From Pelagibacterium sp. 26DY04 (GTDB lineage Bacteria > Pseudomonadota > Alphaproteobacteria > Rhizobiales > Devosiaceae), in NCBI RefSeq assembly GCF_031202305.1, contig NZ_CP101731.1, forward strand, positions 1 to 64,000: a DNA stretch of 64,000 bases. Reading direction: 5' to 3'. The stretch's first letter is position 1. Each line of letters begins with the position of its first letter. The notes under the pieces were generated by a model, which was given only the letters and a program-made list of their open reading frames with translations, made no database searches and was not told the origin of the DNA. Position numbers and translations under genes: made by a program. Of the stretch, positions 49,816 to 58,586 are shown one piece after another.

Positions 49816-51378
49816 ATGAGCCTCTTTCGCAACACGCTCTCGGTGGGCGGGCTCACCCTCATCTCGCGCATCTTCGGCTTCATCCGCGATGCGCTGATCG
49901 CCGCCGTGCTCGGCATCGGCCCGGCCGCCGATGCCTTTCAGGCCGCGTTCCGCTTCCCCAATCTCTTCCGGCGCCTTTTCGCCGAAGGCGCCTTCAACAC
50001 CGCCTTCGTGCCCATGTTCTCGGGCGCGCTCGAAACCCAAGGCCCCGACGAGGCCAAAAAGCTCGCCGGCCGCATCATGAGCTGGCTGGTGGCCGCCATC
50101 GTCATCGTTACGATCCTGGCCGAAATCTTCATGGGCCAGATCATGTTGGTGTTCGTCCCCGGCTTCGTGGACGATCCGGAAAAGTTCGAGCTCACCGTCT
50201 TTCTCTCGCGCATCATGTTCCCCTACCTGGCCTGCATGAGCCTGATGGCCGCCTATGGCGCCATCCTCAACAGCCTGGGTAAATTCTTCGCCGCCGCCTT
50301 CGCCCCGGTGCTCTTGAACATCGTCAACATCGCCGTCCTCGTCCCCCTGGCGGTGCTCGCGATCGAAAACCCCGCCGATGTCGCCTTCTGGCTCGGCGTC
50401 GCCGCCATGGCCGGCGGGGTGGCGCAATTGGCGCTCGTCTGGTGGGCCATCCAGCGCGCCGGTTTCGCGCCACGGATTTCCTGGCCGCGCTACAATGAGG
50501 ACGTCAAACGCTTCTGGCTCCTGGCGCTGCCGGCCATCGCGGCGGGCGGCATCATCCAGATCAACGTCTTCGTGGGCACCGTCATCGCCTCCCAGGCCGA
50601 CAAGGCCATCGCCATCATCGCCAATGCCGACCGGCTCTATCAGCTTCCGCTCGGCATCATCGGCATAGCCATCGGCACCGTGCTTCTGCCCGAACTCTCG
50701 CGCCACCTCTCGGCGGGGCGGGATACCGAGGCGCGCGCCAGCCAGAGCCAGGCGATCCTGCTCTCGATGACGCTCACCCTCCCCGCCGCCGCCGCGCTCA
50801 TCGCCATCGGCGTCCCCATCGTGCGCGTGCTGTTCGAGCGCGGCGCCTTCGATGCCGCCGCCACCGTCGCGGTGTCCGAGGCGTTGGCGGGATTTGCCGT
50901 CGGCCTTCCCGCCTTCGTCCTCGTCCGCGTGCTCCAGCCGGGGTTTTTCTCCCGCCGCGACACCAAGACCCCGACGCTGCTCGCCGGGCTTTCCATGGTG
51001 GTCAACATCGCCGTGTCGCTTGCCCTCTTCCCAACCCTCCAGCATATCGGCATCGCCCTCGCCACCTCGGTCTCGGCCTGGGTAAACGTGATCCTCCTCG
51101 CCGTCCTCCTGGGCCGGCGTGGCCATTTCCGCCTCTCTAGCGGGGAAACCGCCCGCCTCGCCGGTATTTTGGCTGCCGCCGCCGCCATGGGCGCCATTTT
51201 GTGGCTGGCATCGGTCTGGGCTCGACCGGTCTTTGCTCCGGGCGCCTTCTTTCTCTTCCAGCTCATTGCTCTCGCCGCCTTTGTGGGGCTGGGCGCCGGG
51301 CTCTATTTCGCCACCCTCCACTTCACCGGCATCCAGCGGCTCGATCCCTTCCTCGCCCGCTTGCGGCGCCGGCGTTGA
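49816..51378 (+). CDS. murJ: Lipid II flippase MurJ
   Basis: 520 residues, about 14 membrane helices. The start SLFRNTLSVGGLTLISRIFGFIRDALIAAVLGIGPAADAFQAAFRFPNLFRRLFAEGAFNTAFVP is the MurJ/MviN signature, with conserved Arg and Asp lining the central cavity. It moves lipid II across the inner membrane for cell-wall synthesis. The opposite strand is open almost throughout but is a high-GC shadow. Confidence 0.97.
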   Translation: MSLFRNTLSVGGLTLISRIFGFIRDALIAAVLGIGPAADAFQAAFRFPNLFRRLFAEGAFNTAFVPMFSGALETQGPDEAKKLAGRIMSWLVAAIVIVTILAEIFMGQIMLVFVPGFVDDPEKFELTVFLSRIMFPYLACMSLMAAYGAILNSLGKFFAAAFAPVLLNIVNIAVLVPLAVLAIENPADVAFWLGVAAMAGGVAQLALVWWAIQRAGFAPRISWPRYNEDVKRFWLLALPAIAAGGIIQINVFVGTVIASQADKAIAIIANADRLYQLPLGIIGIAIGTVLLPELSRHLSAGRDTEARASQSQAILLSMTLTLPAAAALIAIGVPIVRVLFERGAFDAAATVAVSEALAGFAVGLPAFVLVRVLQPGFFSRRDTKTPTLLAGLSMVVNIAVSLALFPTLQHIGIALATSVSAWVNVILLAVLLGRRGHFRLSSGETARLAGILAAAAAMGAILWLASVWARPVFAPGAFFLFQLIALAAFVGLGAGLYFATLHFTGIQRLDPFLARLRRRR

Positions 51379-51423
51379 GGGCCTCGCAGGGTTTGCCGCC
51401 GACCTTCCATAACCACCCTGTCA

Positions 51424-51512
51424 CCCCGGGCTGGATCCGGGGTCCAGTAACCGGCAGCGCCCGAGATAGTCTGCCAATGCTTCCGGTTACTGGATCCCGG
51501 GTCTCCGCCCGG
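51424..51512. repeat. Inverted repeat between murJ and trpS
   Basis: CCCCGGGC...TCCAGTAACCGG (51424-51454) and CCGGTTACTGGA...GCCCGGG (51483-51512): 12-base inner and 7-base outer matching arms around an unmatched 11-12 base middle, enclosing a 28-base loop. Looks like a dispersed palindromic intergenic repeat of a different family from 34308-34446. Confidence 0.7.
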
Positions 51513-51624
51513 GATAACGCGTTCGGGGTGATGCTCTGCTCCCGACAAGCTCCTCTGCTTGTCATCCCCCCTCGCCTGTGCGACACCCGCTCATCAATGT
51601 CATAGAACTCGCAAAGACCTAGCC

Positions 51625-52653
51625 ATGCCTGCCAACAATCGCGTCTTTTCCGGCATCCAGCCCTCGGGCGATCTGCACCTTGGCAATTATCTCGGCGCCA
51701 TCCGTCGTTTCGTGCCGCTGCAGCAGACCCATGAGTGCCTTTATTGCGTCGTCGATATGCACGCGATCACCGTCTGGCAGGAACCCAACGAGCTGCGCCG
51801 TGCCACCCGCGAAGTCGCCGCCGCCTTCATCGCCGCTGGCATCGACCCCAAGACCTCGATCGTCTTCAACCAGTCCCAGGTGGTCCAGCACGCCGAACTG
51901 GCCTGGATCTTCAACTGCGTCGCCCGCATCGGCTGGATGAACCGCATGACCCAGTTCAAGGACAAGGCGGGGAAAAATTCCGAAAACGTCTCATTGGGCC
52001 TTCTCGCCTACCCCTCGCTGATGGCCGCCGATATCCTGCTCTATAAGGCCGGCTCGGTCCCGGTGGGCGACGATCAGAAGCAGCATCTCGAACTCACCCG
52101 CGACATCGCGCAGAAGTTCAACAATGATTACGCCGCCTCCATCGCCGAAAACGGCTTCGATCCGGAATTCTTCCCCATCACCGAGCCGCTGATCGCGGGC
52201 CCCGCCACCCGCATCATGAGCCTGCGCGACGGGACGAAAAAGATGAGCAAGTCGGACCCCTCCGACGCCTCGCGCATCTCGCTGCTCGACGATGCCGATG
52301 CCATCGCCAAAAAGATCAGACGCGCCACCACCGATCCCGAGCCGCTCCCTTCCGATGTCGAAGGGCTCAAGGGCCGCGCCGAGGCCGACAATCTGGTGGG
52401 CATCTATGCGGCGCTGTCGGACAAGACCAAGTCCGAAGTGCTCACCGAATTCGCGGGCGCCGGTTGGGGCACCTTCAAGCCGGCCCTTGCCGACCTCGCC
52501 GTCACGGTGCTCGAACCGATCTCGACCGAGATGCGGCGCCTGCTTGCCGATCCGCAAACCATTGATGGCTATCTGCGCGACGGCGCCGAGCGGGCCGGCG
52601 TGCTGGCCGAAAAGACAATGAAGCAAGTCCGCGCCATCGTGGGCTTCATCTAA
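51625..52653 (+). CDS. trpS: Tryptophanyl-tRNA synthetase
   Basis: 342 residues from ATG 51625. Class I motifs: HIGH-equivalent [13 protein letters not shown] near the start and KMSKS in [30 protein letters not shown] is also typical of TrpRS. Charges tRNA-Trp. A strong terminator follows immediately. Confidence 0.98.
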   Translation: MPANNRVFSGIQPSGDLHLGNYLGAIRRFVPLQQTHECLYCVVDMHAITVWQEPNELRRATREVAAAFIAAGIDPKTSIVFNQSQVVQHAELAWIFNCVARIGWMNRMTQFKDKAGKNSENVSLGLLAYPSLMAADILLYKAGSVPVGDDQKQHLELTRDIAQKFNNDYAASIAENGFDPEFFPITEPLIAGPATRIMSLRDGTKKMSKSDPSDASRISLLDDADAIAKKIRRATTDPEPLPSDVEGLKGRAEADNLVGIYAALSDKTKSEVLTEFAGAGWGTFKPALADLAVTVLEPISTEMRRLLADPQTIDGYLRDGAERAGVLAEKTMKQVRAIVGFI

Positions 52654-52657
52654 AATG

Positions 52658-52687
52658 AAAAGGGGGACGTTACGCCCCCTTTTTTAT
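52658..52687 (+). terminator. Intrinsic terminator of trpS
   Basis: AAAAGGGGG-ACGTTACG-CCCCCTTTT followed by TT and an AT-rich stretch, starting five bases after the trpS stop; also covers the 3' end of the convergent ubiH-like gene. Confidence 0.85.
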
Positions 52688-53832
52688 TGTCCCATTCCGA
52701 AGGCGATGGCGCGCTTGCGCAGCGCCGGAAACGCCTTGAGGCTCCAAAGCCCGGCGGTGCGGAAAGCCTGCGCCGGCAGGTGCGGGGACAGCAGCGAGCC
52801 GAACAGGCCATCCACGAACGCTCCCGTGCGCCCCAGATCCCCCTTGCGGGCCGCGGCATAGCTTTTCGCCACCGCGTCGGCCCAGCCGAAGGCCCCCGGA
52901 TTGGCTGCCCTGAGGCACAGATCGAGGTCGGCGACGTCGCGCAACCCCAGATTGAGCCCCTGTGCCCCGATGGGGGGAAACGCATGCGCCGATTCCCCCG
53001 CCAGCACCGCGCCGTTGCGGCCCGCCGCCTCGACCGAAAGCGAAGACAGCGGAAAAACGAAACTCGGCGTTATAACCCTGATGGCACCGAACAGATGCTG
53101 CGACCGTGCGTTGACGGCTTCCTCCAAGCCGTCGGCCCGCGCCGCTTCGAGAATGTCGCGGCGGTCGATCCAGACCAGATTGGCGCGGTTCTCCCCGGCC
53201 GGAACCAGCGTGAACGGGCCGTCGCGATAGTGGAACTCGACCGATTCCCCATCCAGCCCACGGTCGATCTCGAGGTCGCACACCAGCGCCGCCTGATCGA
53301 ATTTGCGCTCCCGCACGCCGATCCCTGCCGCCTTGCGCACGCTGGACCCCTTGCCGTCCGCCCCCACGATGAGGTCGGCGGTCACCTCTTCCCCACTGTC
53401 GAGGTTAAGGTGCCAGAGCTCATCGATGCGCCGGGCAGCAGCCAGGCTGGCGGCCTTGAGCTCCAGCCCCGCGCAATCGGCCCCGGCGCGTGCAAAGCTC
53501 TCGCCCAGCCGCGCATTGGCAAAGTTCCAGCCAAAGGCCCGGTGGCCGAATTCGGAAGCGGCAAACACCGTTTCGGGCGCCCGCAGCAAGCGGTCGGTAG
53601 CATCGATGATCCGGATGCGGGTCAGCGGAAGGCCCAGCGCCTCGGGCTCGCCGATCAGCCCGGCCCTGGTCATGTACTCGACCGAAGGTCCCATCAGAGC
53701 CGATGTCCGCCGGTCGGCCGGGGCCTGGGGGGCGATATGGAGGGTCGAAAATCCCGCCTTGGCCGCGGCGACCGCCGATGCCTTGCCGACGAGGCCGCCA
53801 CCGATAACGGCGACTTGAGTGTGGGTGGCCAT
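52684..53832 (-). CDS. UbiH/UbiF-type FAD monooxygenase
   Basis: 382 residues. FAD-binding GGGLVGKASAVAAAKAGF at the N-terminus, the DG motif VGADGKGSSVRKAAGI in the middle, and LAGESAHAFPPIGAQGLNLGLRDVADL, the second FAD motif typical of ubiquinone hydroxylases (UbiH/UbiF/UbiL/VisC). Probably hydroxylates the ubiquinone ring. The first motif has GKAS rather than the common GLxLA, a minor variation. Position-specific assignment among the Ubi hydroxylases is not possible. Confidence 0.88.
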   Translation of the reverse strand: MATHTQVAVIGGGLVGKASAVAAAKAGFSTLHIAPQAPADRRTSALMGPSVEYMTRAGLIGEPEALGLPLTRIRIIDATDRLLRAPETVFAASEFGHRAFGWNFANARLGESFARAGADCAGLELKAASLAAARRIDELWHLNLDSGEEVTADLIVGADGKGSSVRKAAGIGVRERKFDQAALVCDLEIDRGLDGESVEFHYRDGPFTLVPAGENRANLVWIDRRDILEAARADGLEEAVNARSQHLFGAIRVITPSFVFPLSSLSVEAAGRNGAVLAGESAHAFPPIGAQGLNLGLRDVADLDLCLRAANPGAFGWADAVAKSYAAARKGDLGRTGAFVDGLFGSLLSPHLPAQAFRTAGLWSLKAFPALRKRAIAFGMGQ

Positions 53833-54017
53833 GGTTCACCTTTATGCTTGGTCAAGAGATAGGCCGCGGCGCCATCCACCGCAAGCATCGCCGCCCGTTC
53901 TGCCGCTTTATTGCCGTTGTTGCCCGCAAGTGTGCGCCGGCAAAAAAGTTCGCGCCGGGGCGGTCGCTAAATATTGTGTGCAGGTGATATCCTGCGTCTC
54001 AACCTTAGGGGCAGCGC

Positions 54018-55139
54018 ATGATTGATTTTCTCTTCGAACCGGCCTTCTGGGCCAGCCTCGCCCTGCTGATCGGCATGGAAGTGGCCTTGGGCGCCGACAA
54101 TGTGGTTTTCATTTCAACCATCGCCGCCAAGCTTCCGCCGGAGCACCGGCAGCGCACCCTGCGGATCGGCCTGGTCATGGCCGCCATTTTCCGCCTGCTG
54201 CTTCTGGCGGGCATCGTCTGGGTTCTGGGGTTGCAGCGCACGGCATTCACCATCGGCGCCTGGGCGCCGAGCTGGCGCGAGCTCATTCTTTTGGGCGGCG
54301 GCCTGTTCCTTGTCTATAAGGCTGTGAGCGAGCTTCACCTTCTCGTCGAACATCCCGCCCAAAGGCCGGAAGCCACCGGCACCGCGATCTCGGACAGCCC
54401 CACCCTGGCCGTCATCCAGATCGTTCTGATCAATGCGGTGTTTTCCGTCGATTCCATCATCACTGCCATCGGCCTTACCAGCTATGTCCAGGCCATGGCC
54501 GCCGCAGTCGTGATCTCGATCGCCATCCTCTATTTCGCCGCGGAAGTGGTCGGCAGGCTGATCGAGCGGCACCCTTCGATCAAGGCGCTGGCGCTGGGCT
54601 TCCTGCTTCTGGTCGGCGCCGTCCTGGTTGCCGATGGCCTGGGCTTTGAGGTCGTGCGTCCATACCTCTATGGCGCCATGGGCTTCGGCGTCGCCGTTCT
54701 GCTGGTGGTCAAGCTGGTCCATCGCCGGACGTGGGAAAGCCCGGCGGTGGCCGCGCCGGCGGCTGCCACGGTGGCCGATCGGGCCGAACCCACGCTCGAG
54801 CCGGTCGTCCCCGAGCCGCAACACCGCGATGAACCCCCGCTCGAGCCCGCCGCCTCGGCTGAACCGCCCCAGATCGAACCCGAACCGGTCGAACTGCCTG
54901 AGGAGGTGCAGCCATCCGAGGCGGTCGAGCCCGAACCCGGCGAGCCGGAAGTGCCCGAGCCTGCCGAACCCCAGGCCGTTGCCGAGATCGAGCCGGTGCA
55001 GGAGGCCGAAGATGGAGAAATGCCTGATGACGAAGAGGGGGTTGGCGAAGAACGCGCCACCGTGCAAAAGTCCCGCCGTAAACGACCCATCCTTCGGCGC
55101 AGACCCCCAAGGCTGCGTACAGCCAGAAGAAGAGAGTAG
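54018..55139 (+). CDS. TerC-family membrane protein with Pro/Glu-rich tail
   Basis: 373 residues. The first 230 form the TerC fold with about seven helices and the metal-site motifs MEVALGADNVVFIS and INAVFSVDSIITAIGLT, associated with Mn2+ export or co-factor loading of secreted proteins. The last 140 residues are a low-complexity Pro/Glu-rich region (EPVVPEPQ, EPEPGEPEVPEPAEP) ending in a strongly basic stretch (KSRRKRPILRRRPPRLRTARRRE). Such a tail is not part of the core family. The tail's function is unknown. Confidence 0.88.
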   Translation: MIDFLFEPAFWASLALLIGMEVALGADNVVFISTIAAKLPPEHRQRTLRIGLVMAAIFRLLLLAGIVWVLGLQRTAFTIGAWAPSWRELILLGGGLFLVYKAVSELHLLVEHPAQRPEATGTAISDSPTLAVIQIVLINAVFSVDSIITAIGLTSYVQAMAAAVVISIAILYFAAEVVGRLIERHPSIKALALGFLLLVGAVLVADGLGFEVVRPYLYGAMGFGVAVLLVVKLVHRRTWESPAVAAPAAATVADRAEPTLEPVVPEPQHRDEPPLEPAASAEPPQIEPEPVELPEEVQPSEAVEPEPGEPEVPEPAEPQAVAEIEPVQEAEDGEMPDDEEGVGEERATVQKSRRKRPILRRRPPRLRTARRRE

Positions 55140-55148
55140 GCAAGATCC

Positions 55149-56117
55149 ATGAAAGCTGTTGTCGTCGATCAGTTTGGCGGGCCAGAGGCCCTCGATTTCC
55201 GGGACGCGGAAGTGGGGCAGCCCGGTTCGGGTGAAATCCTCGTCCGTCACCACGCGATCGGCGTCAACTTCATCGATACCTATCACCGCACCGGGCTTTA
55301 TCCCAACCCGCTGCCGCTGATCCCCGGTTCGGAAGGCGCGGGCGAGGTTCTGGCCGTGGGGGCGGGCGTCTCCGAGTTCAAGCCCGGCGACCGCATCGCC
55401 TATCAGGGGACGCTCGGCTCCTATTGCCAGGAACGCGTCATGCCCGCCGCCAAAGCGGTGCTTTTGCCCGATTCCATCGATTACGAAACGGCGGCGGCCA
55501 TCATGCTCAAGGGGCTGACGGCATACTACCTGCTGTTCCTGACCTGGCCGGTGCGGGCCGGCGAAACCATCCTCTTTCACGCAGCGGCCGGCGGCATGGG
55601 GCTGATTGCCTGCCAATGGGCCAAATCCATCGGCGCGCGGGTCATCGGCACCGCCGGCAGCCCCGAAAAGGTCGAACTGGCGCTCAAAAATGGCTGCGAC
55701 ACGGTCATCAACTATTCGCAAGAGGATTTCGCCCAGCGGGTGCGTGAGCTGACCAATAACAAGGGCGTCGATGTCGTCTATGACGGGGTTGGGCAGGCCA
55801 CCTTCGAAAAATCGCTCGATTGCCTGCGCCCCATGGGGCTGATGGTCAGCTATGGCAATGCCACCGGCCCGGTGTCGGTCCCCGATCTGGGCATTCTCGC
55901 CCGCAAGGGTTCGCTGTTCGTCACCCGGCCGACAGGCGCTCACTATTTTGCCGACCGCTCGGCACTTTTGGCTGGCGCGAAGGCCCTGTTCGCGGCCGTC
56001 GAATCCGGCGCGGTCAAGCCCCATATCGGCCAGCGCTTCGCGCTGTCCGAAGCAGCCGAGGCCCATCGGGCGCTCGAAGGGCGCAAGACGGTGGGCTCGA
56101 CCATCCTCCTGCCATGA
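55149..56117 (+). CDS. qor: NADPH:quinone oxidoreductase (zeta-crystallin type)
   Basis: 322 residues. Medium-chain dehydrogenase/reductase without catalytic zinc: HHAIGVNFIDTYHRTGLYPNPLPLIPGSEGAGEV, then nucleotide-binding HAAAGGMGLIACQWAKSIGARVIGTAGS and VVYDGVGQATFEKSLDCL. Reduces quinones with NADPH. Starts nine bases after the TerC-family gene. Confidence 0.93.
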   Translation: MKAVVVDQFGGPEALDFRDAEVGQPGSGEILVRHHAIGVNFIDTYHRTGLYPNPLPLIPGSEGAGEVLAVGAGVSEFKPGDRIAYQGTLGSYCQERVMPAAKAVLLPDSIDYETAAAIMLKGLTAYYLLFLTWPVRAGETILFHAAAGGMGLIACQWAKSIGARVIGTAGSPEKVELALKNGCDTVINYSQEDFAQRVRELTNNKGVDVVYDGVGQATFEKSLDCLRPMGLMVSYGNATGPVSVPDLGILARKGSLFVTRPTGAHYFADRSALLAGAKALFAAVESGAVKPHIGQRFALSEAAEAHRALEGRKTVGSTILLP

Positions 56118-56134
56118 CCGCCGGATAGCCCAAC

Positions 56135-57025
56135 GTGACACGCGCAACGCTGATCGGGTTCGCCGCCATTTTAATGTGGTCGCTTCTGGCGCTGTTTTCG
56201 AGCCTGTCGGGAGCGGTACCGCCCTTTCTGCTCTGCGCGTTTTCCTTTGCCATCGCAACGCTCGTCGGGCTGGTCGCCACCGGGCGCCGCCAGCCGGACG
56301 CCACCCCGGCACGCATTCCACTTATGGCCTGGATCGTGGGAATCGGCGGGCTGTTCGGCTATCATTTCTTCTATTTCTCCGCCGTCCGCAGCGCGCCGGT
56401 GATCGAGGCCAACCTCATCAACTATCTCTGGCCGCTGCTTATCGTTCTCGGCTCGGCACTGATGCCGGGCGAGGGATTGCGCTGGCACCATATCGTGGGG
56501 GCCTTGCTCGGGCTCCTGGGCACGGTCCTTATCGTCTCGGACGGGGGGCGCTTTGCCTTCGATGCGCAATATTTCGCCGGCTACGGCCTGGGCGTGCTCG
56601 CGGCACTGACCTGGGCGAGCTATTCGCTGATTTCGCGGCGCTTTGCCGCCGTGCCCACGCGCATGGTGAGCTGGTATTGTGCGGCGGCAGCGGTGCTTTC
56701 GCTCGTCTGCCATCTGGCCTTGGAACAAACGGTGATGCCGGCGGACGCCGTTCAATGGCTCGCCGTCCTGGGCATGGGGCTCATGCCGGTGGGCGGCGCG
56801 TTCTTTGTGTGGGATTACGGCGTCAAGCATGGCAACATCCAGGTCCTGGGCGCGGCAGGCTATGCCGCCCCGCTTCTTTCCACCCTGCTGCTCATCGCCT
56901 TCGGCATCGACACCCTCACCGTCCCCATCGCCATCGCGTGCCTGCTGATCACCGCCGGCGCCGCCCTGGCGTCCAAGGACATGATCGCGCCCAAACCCAA
57001 GCCGGCTCCCGCCGCGCTCTCCTGA
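56135..57025 (+). CDS. EamA/DMT-family exporter, YddG-like
   Basis: 296 residues from GTG 56135, with ten membrane segments in two EamA repeats. Start TLIGFAAILMWSLLALFSSLSGAVPPFLLCAFSFAIATLVG, and GGLFGYHFFYFSAVRSAPVIEANLINYLWPLLIVL is close to the YddG aromatic amino acid exporter. Substrate is therefore probably an amino acid or related metabolite. It follows qor by 17 bases. Confidence 0.85.
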   Translation: MTRATLIGFAAILMWSLLALFSSLSGAVPPFLLCAFSFAIATLVGLVATGRRQPDATPARIPLMAWIVGIGGLFGYHFFYFSAVRSAPVIEANLINYLWPLLIVLGSALMPGEGLRWHHIVGALLGLLGTVLIVSDGGRFAFDAQYFAGYGLGVLAALTWASYSLISRRFAAVPTRMVSWYCAAAAVLSLVCHLALEQTVMPADAVQWLAVLGMGLMPVGGAFFVWDYGVKHGNIQVLGAAGYAAPLLSTLLLIAFGIDTLTVPIAIACLLITAGAALASKDMIAPKPKPAPAALS

Positions 57026-57092
57026 TCCACTGGACACCGCCCCGCCGAAACGCTAAATGCAGGCGACGGCCAGTCCTTTTCGGGTGCCCATC

Positions 57093-57182
57093 GGGTGGGT
57101 GGCAGAGTGGTTGATTGCACCGGTCTTGAAAACCGGCGGGCGTGAGAGCGTCTCGGGAGTTCGAATCTCCCCCCACCCGCCA
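57093..57182 (+). tRNA. tRNA-Ser (anticodon UGA)
   Basis: 90 bases including encoded CCA. Acceptor GGGTGGG (57093-57099) pairs with CCCACCC (57172-57178), discriminator G; anticodon stem CCGGT/ACCGG with loop CTTGAAA and anticodon TGA at 57127-57129; long variable arm as in class II tRNAs; T-loop TTCGAAT. Reads UCA. A T-run follows near 57201. Confidence 0.96.
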
Positions 57183-57288
57183 ATTTTGGTGCTCCGGCCG
57201 CTTTTTTCCGAGCTTTTGAGAGATGGCTTGCGCATAAAAAGCGCAGGTGGCAGCATGCACCGCCCTAAAAAAGCGACGGACGCTCCGC

Positions 57289-57783
57289 TTGACCGATATC
57301 CAGTCCCAGGGCGACGACGAATACAAACGCAAATTCCTCGTCGTCGTCGATGAAAGCCCCGAATGCGCCAAGGCGGTCACCTTTGCCGCCCTGCGCGTGC
57401 GCCGCACCGGCGGCGTCGTCGTCCTACTTTCGGTAATCGAATCGGACAATTTCCAGCACTGGCTCGGCGTCGAGGAAGTGATGCGCGCCGAGGCCTATGA
57501 GGCGACCCAGGCCCTCCAGGCCCGCCACGCCGCGTCCATCGCCGCATATGGTTCGATCAAGGTCGAACGGGTGATCCGCGAGGGGAAAAAGACCGAACAG
57601 GTCGAAGCCCAGATCGCCGAGGATCCGGCCATCGCCATTCTGGTGCTCGCCGCCGCCGATTCATCGGAAGGTCCCGGCCCCCTCGTCGCATCGATCGCCG
57701 CGCGCGGCGCCAACGCCTTCCGCGTGCCGGTGACGGTGGTTCCGGGCACCATTTCGGACGCCGATCTGGCCGCTTTGTGCTAA
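57289..57783 (+). CDS. Universal stress protein (UspA family)
   Basis: 164 residues if TTG 57289 is the start, which gives the usual short acidic head (TDIQSQGDDEYKRKFLVVVDESPECAKAV); GTG 57247 in frame would add 14 unlikely residues. The fold is UspA-like, with ILVLAAADSSEGPGPLVASIA near the end, but the ATP-binding G-x2-G-x9-G motif is only partly kept (SSEGPGPLVASIAARGANAF). Probably a stress-response protein. It lies between tRNA-Ser and nfu. Confidence 0.8.
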   Translation: MTDIQSQGDDEYKRKFLVVVDESPECAKAVTFAALRVRRTGGVVVLLSVIESDNFQHWLGVEEVMRAEAYEATQALQARHAASIAAYGSIKVERVIREGKKTEQVEAQIAEDPAIAILVLAAADSSEGPGPLVASIAARGANAFRVPVTVVPGTISDADLAALC

Positions 57784-57892
57784 ATTTCGCACAAGAGTGT
57801 CGGCAAGAGTGTCGGCAAGAGCCGGATAGACCCGTCGATCACGCGCATATTCCCCTTGCAGAACCCCTCTGCTCCGCCTATTTTAGAGCCAA

Positions 57893-57910
57893 CTTGGAAT
57901 GGTTCTAAAA
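57893..57910. promoter_or_regulatory. Irr-box-like (iron control element) site upstream of nfu
   Basis: CTTGGAATGGTTCTAAAA, close to the iron-control-element pattern TTTAGAA-N3-TTCTAAA. It also sits in a wider imperfect inverted repeat TTTTAGAGCCA...TGGTTCTAAAA. It starts 37 bases before the nfu ATG. Confidence 0.55.
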
Positions 57911-57929
57911 AGCCTTGAGAGGCGACAAC

Positions 57930-58496
57930 ATGTTCATTCAGACCGAAGCGACCCCCAATCCGGCGACGCTCAAATTCCTTCCCGGCCGCGAGGTTCTGCC
58001 CGGCGAGCCGCGCGATTTCCGCGACGTGGACACCGCCCGCATCTCCCCGCTCGCCTCGGCCCTGTTCTCGGTCGACGGCGTTGCCGGCGTTTTCCTGGGA
58101 TCCGATTTCGTTTCGGTCACCAAGGACGAAGCCATTGACTGGGCTCACATAAAGCCCGCCATCCTCGGCGTGGTCATGGAGCATTTCATGGCCGGAAAAC
58201 CCGTCCTCGCCGAGAGCGCCGCGTTCGAACCGGTCGTTGATGGCGATGAATTCTTCGACGAGGAAGACACCGAAACCGTCGAGGTCATCAAGGAACTCCT
58301 CGCCACCCGCGTCCGCCCCGCTGTCGCCATGGATGGCGGCGACATCACCTTCAAGGGCTACAAGGAAGGCACGGTATTCCTGCACATGCAGGGCGCCTGC
58401 TCGGGCTGTCCTTCCTCGACCGCAACGCTCAAATCGGGCATCGAAAACCTCCTGCGCCACTTCGTTCCCGGCGTGGAACAAGTCCAGCAGATATAG
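57930..58496 (+). CDS. nfu: NifU-like Fe-S scaffold/carrier protein Nfu
   Basis: 188 residues from ATG 57930 with GAGG upstream. N-terminal Nfu_N domain (MFIQTEATPNPATLKFLPG) and C-terminal NifU-like domain with RPAVAMDGGDITFKGYKEGTVFLHMQGACSGCPSSTATLKSGIENLL, in which the C-x-x-C pair (about 157 and 160) holds the Fe-S cluster. Delivers Fe-S clusters to target enzymes. An Irr-box-like site suggests iron control. Confidence 0.95.
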   Translation: MFIQTEATPNPATLKFLPGREVLPGEPRDFRDVDTARISPLASALFSVDGVAGVFLGSDFVSVTKDEAIDWAHIKPAILGVVMEHFMAGKPVLAESAAFEPVVDGDEFFDEEDTETVEVIKELLATRVRPAVAMDGGDITFKGYKEGTVFLHMQGACSGCPSSTATLKSGIENLLRHFVPGVEQVQQI

Positions 58497-58527
58497 GCGT
58501 TCCAACCAGTTAGGCCTCACGCCTTGA

Positions 58528-58562
58528 AAGCCCCGCAAGCGCGAACCGCTTGCGGGGCTTTG
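58528..58562 (+). terminator. Intrinsic terminator of nfu
   Basis: AAAGCCCCGCAAGCG, loop CGAAC, CGCTTGCGGGGCTTT, then GTATTTC: perfect 15-base arms. Confidence 0.85.
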
Positions 58563-58586
58563 TATTTCAGCCTATCGACTTGATCC

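Noticed and set aside
49756..51321. 521-residue open frame antisense to murJ
   Set aside because: Composition is Gly/Asp/Glu/His-rich low complexity, typical of the antisense frame of a high-GC membrane protein; murJ on the other strand is unmistakable.
52687..53862. 391-residue frame antisense to the UbiH-like gene
   Set aside because: No recognisable domain, and FAD motifs are in order on the minus strand.
54114..56321. 735-residue open frame antisense to the TerC-family and qor genes
   Set aside because: Spans two real genes on the other strand and has no domain; a codon-bias shadow.
57093..57182. tRNA-Ser as an integration target
   Set aside because: No integrase gene or direct repeat of the tRNA 3' end nearby; the integration in this window is in yifB.
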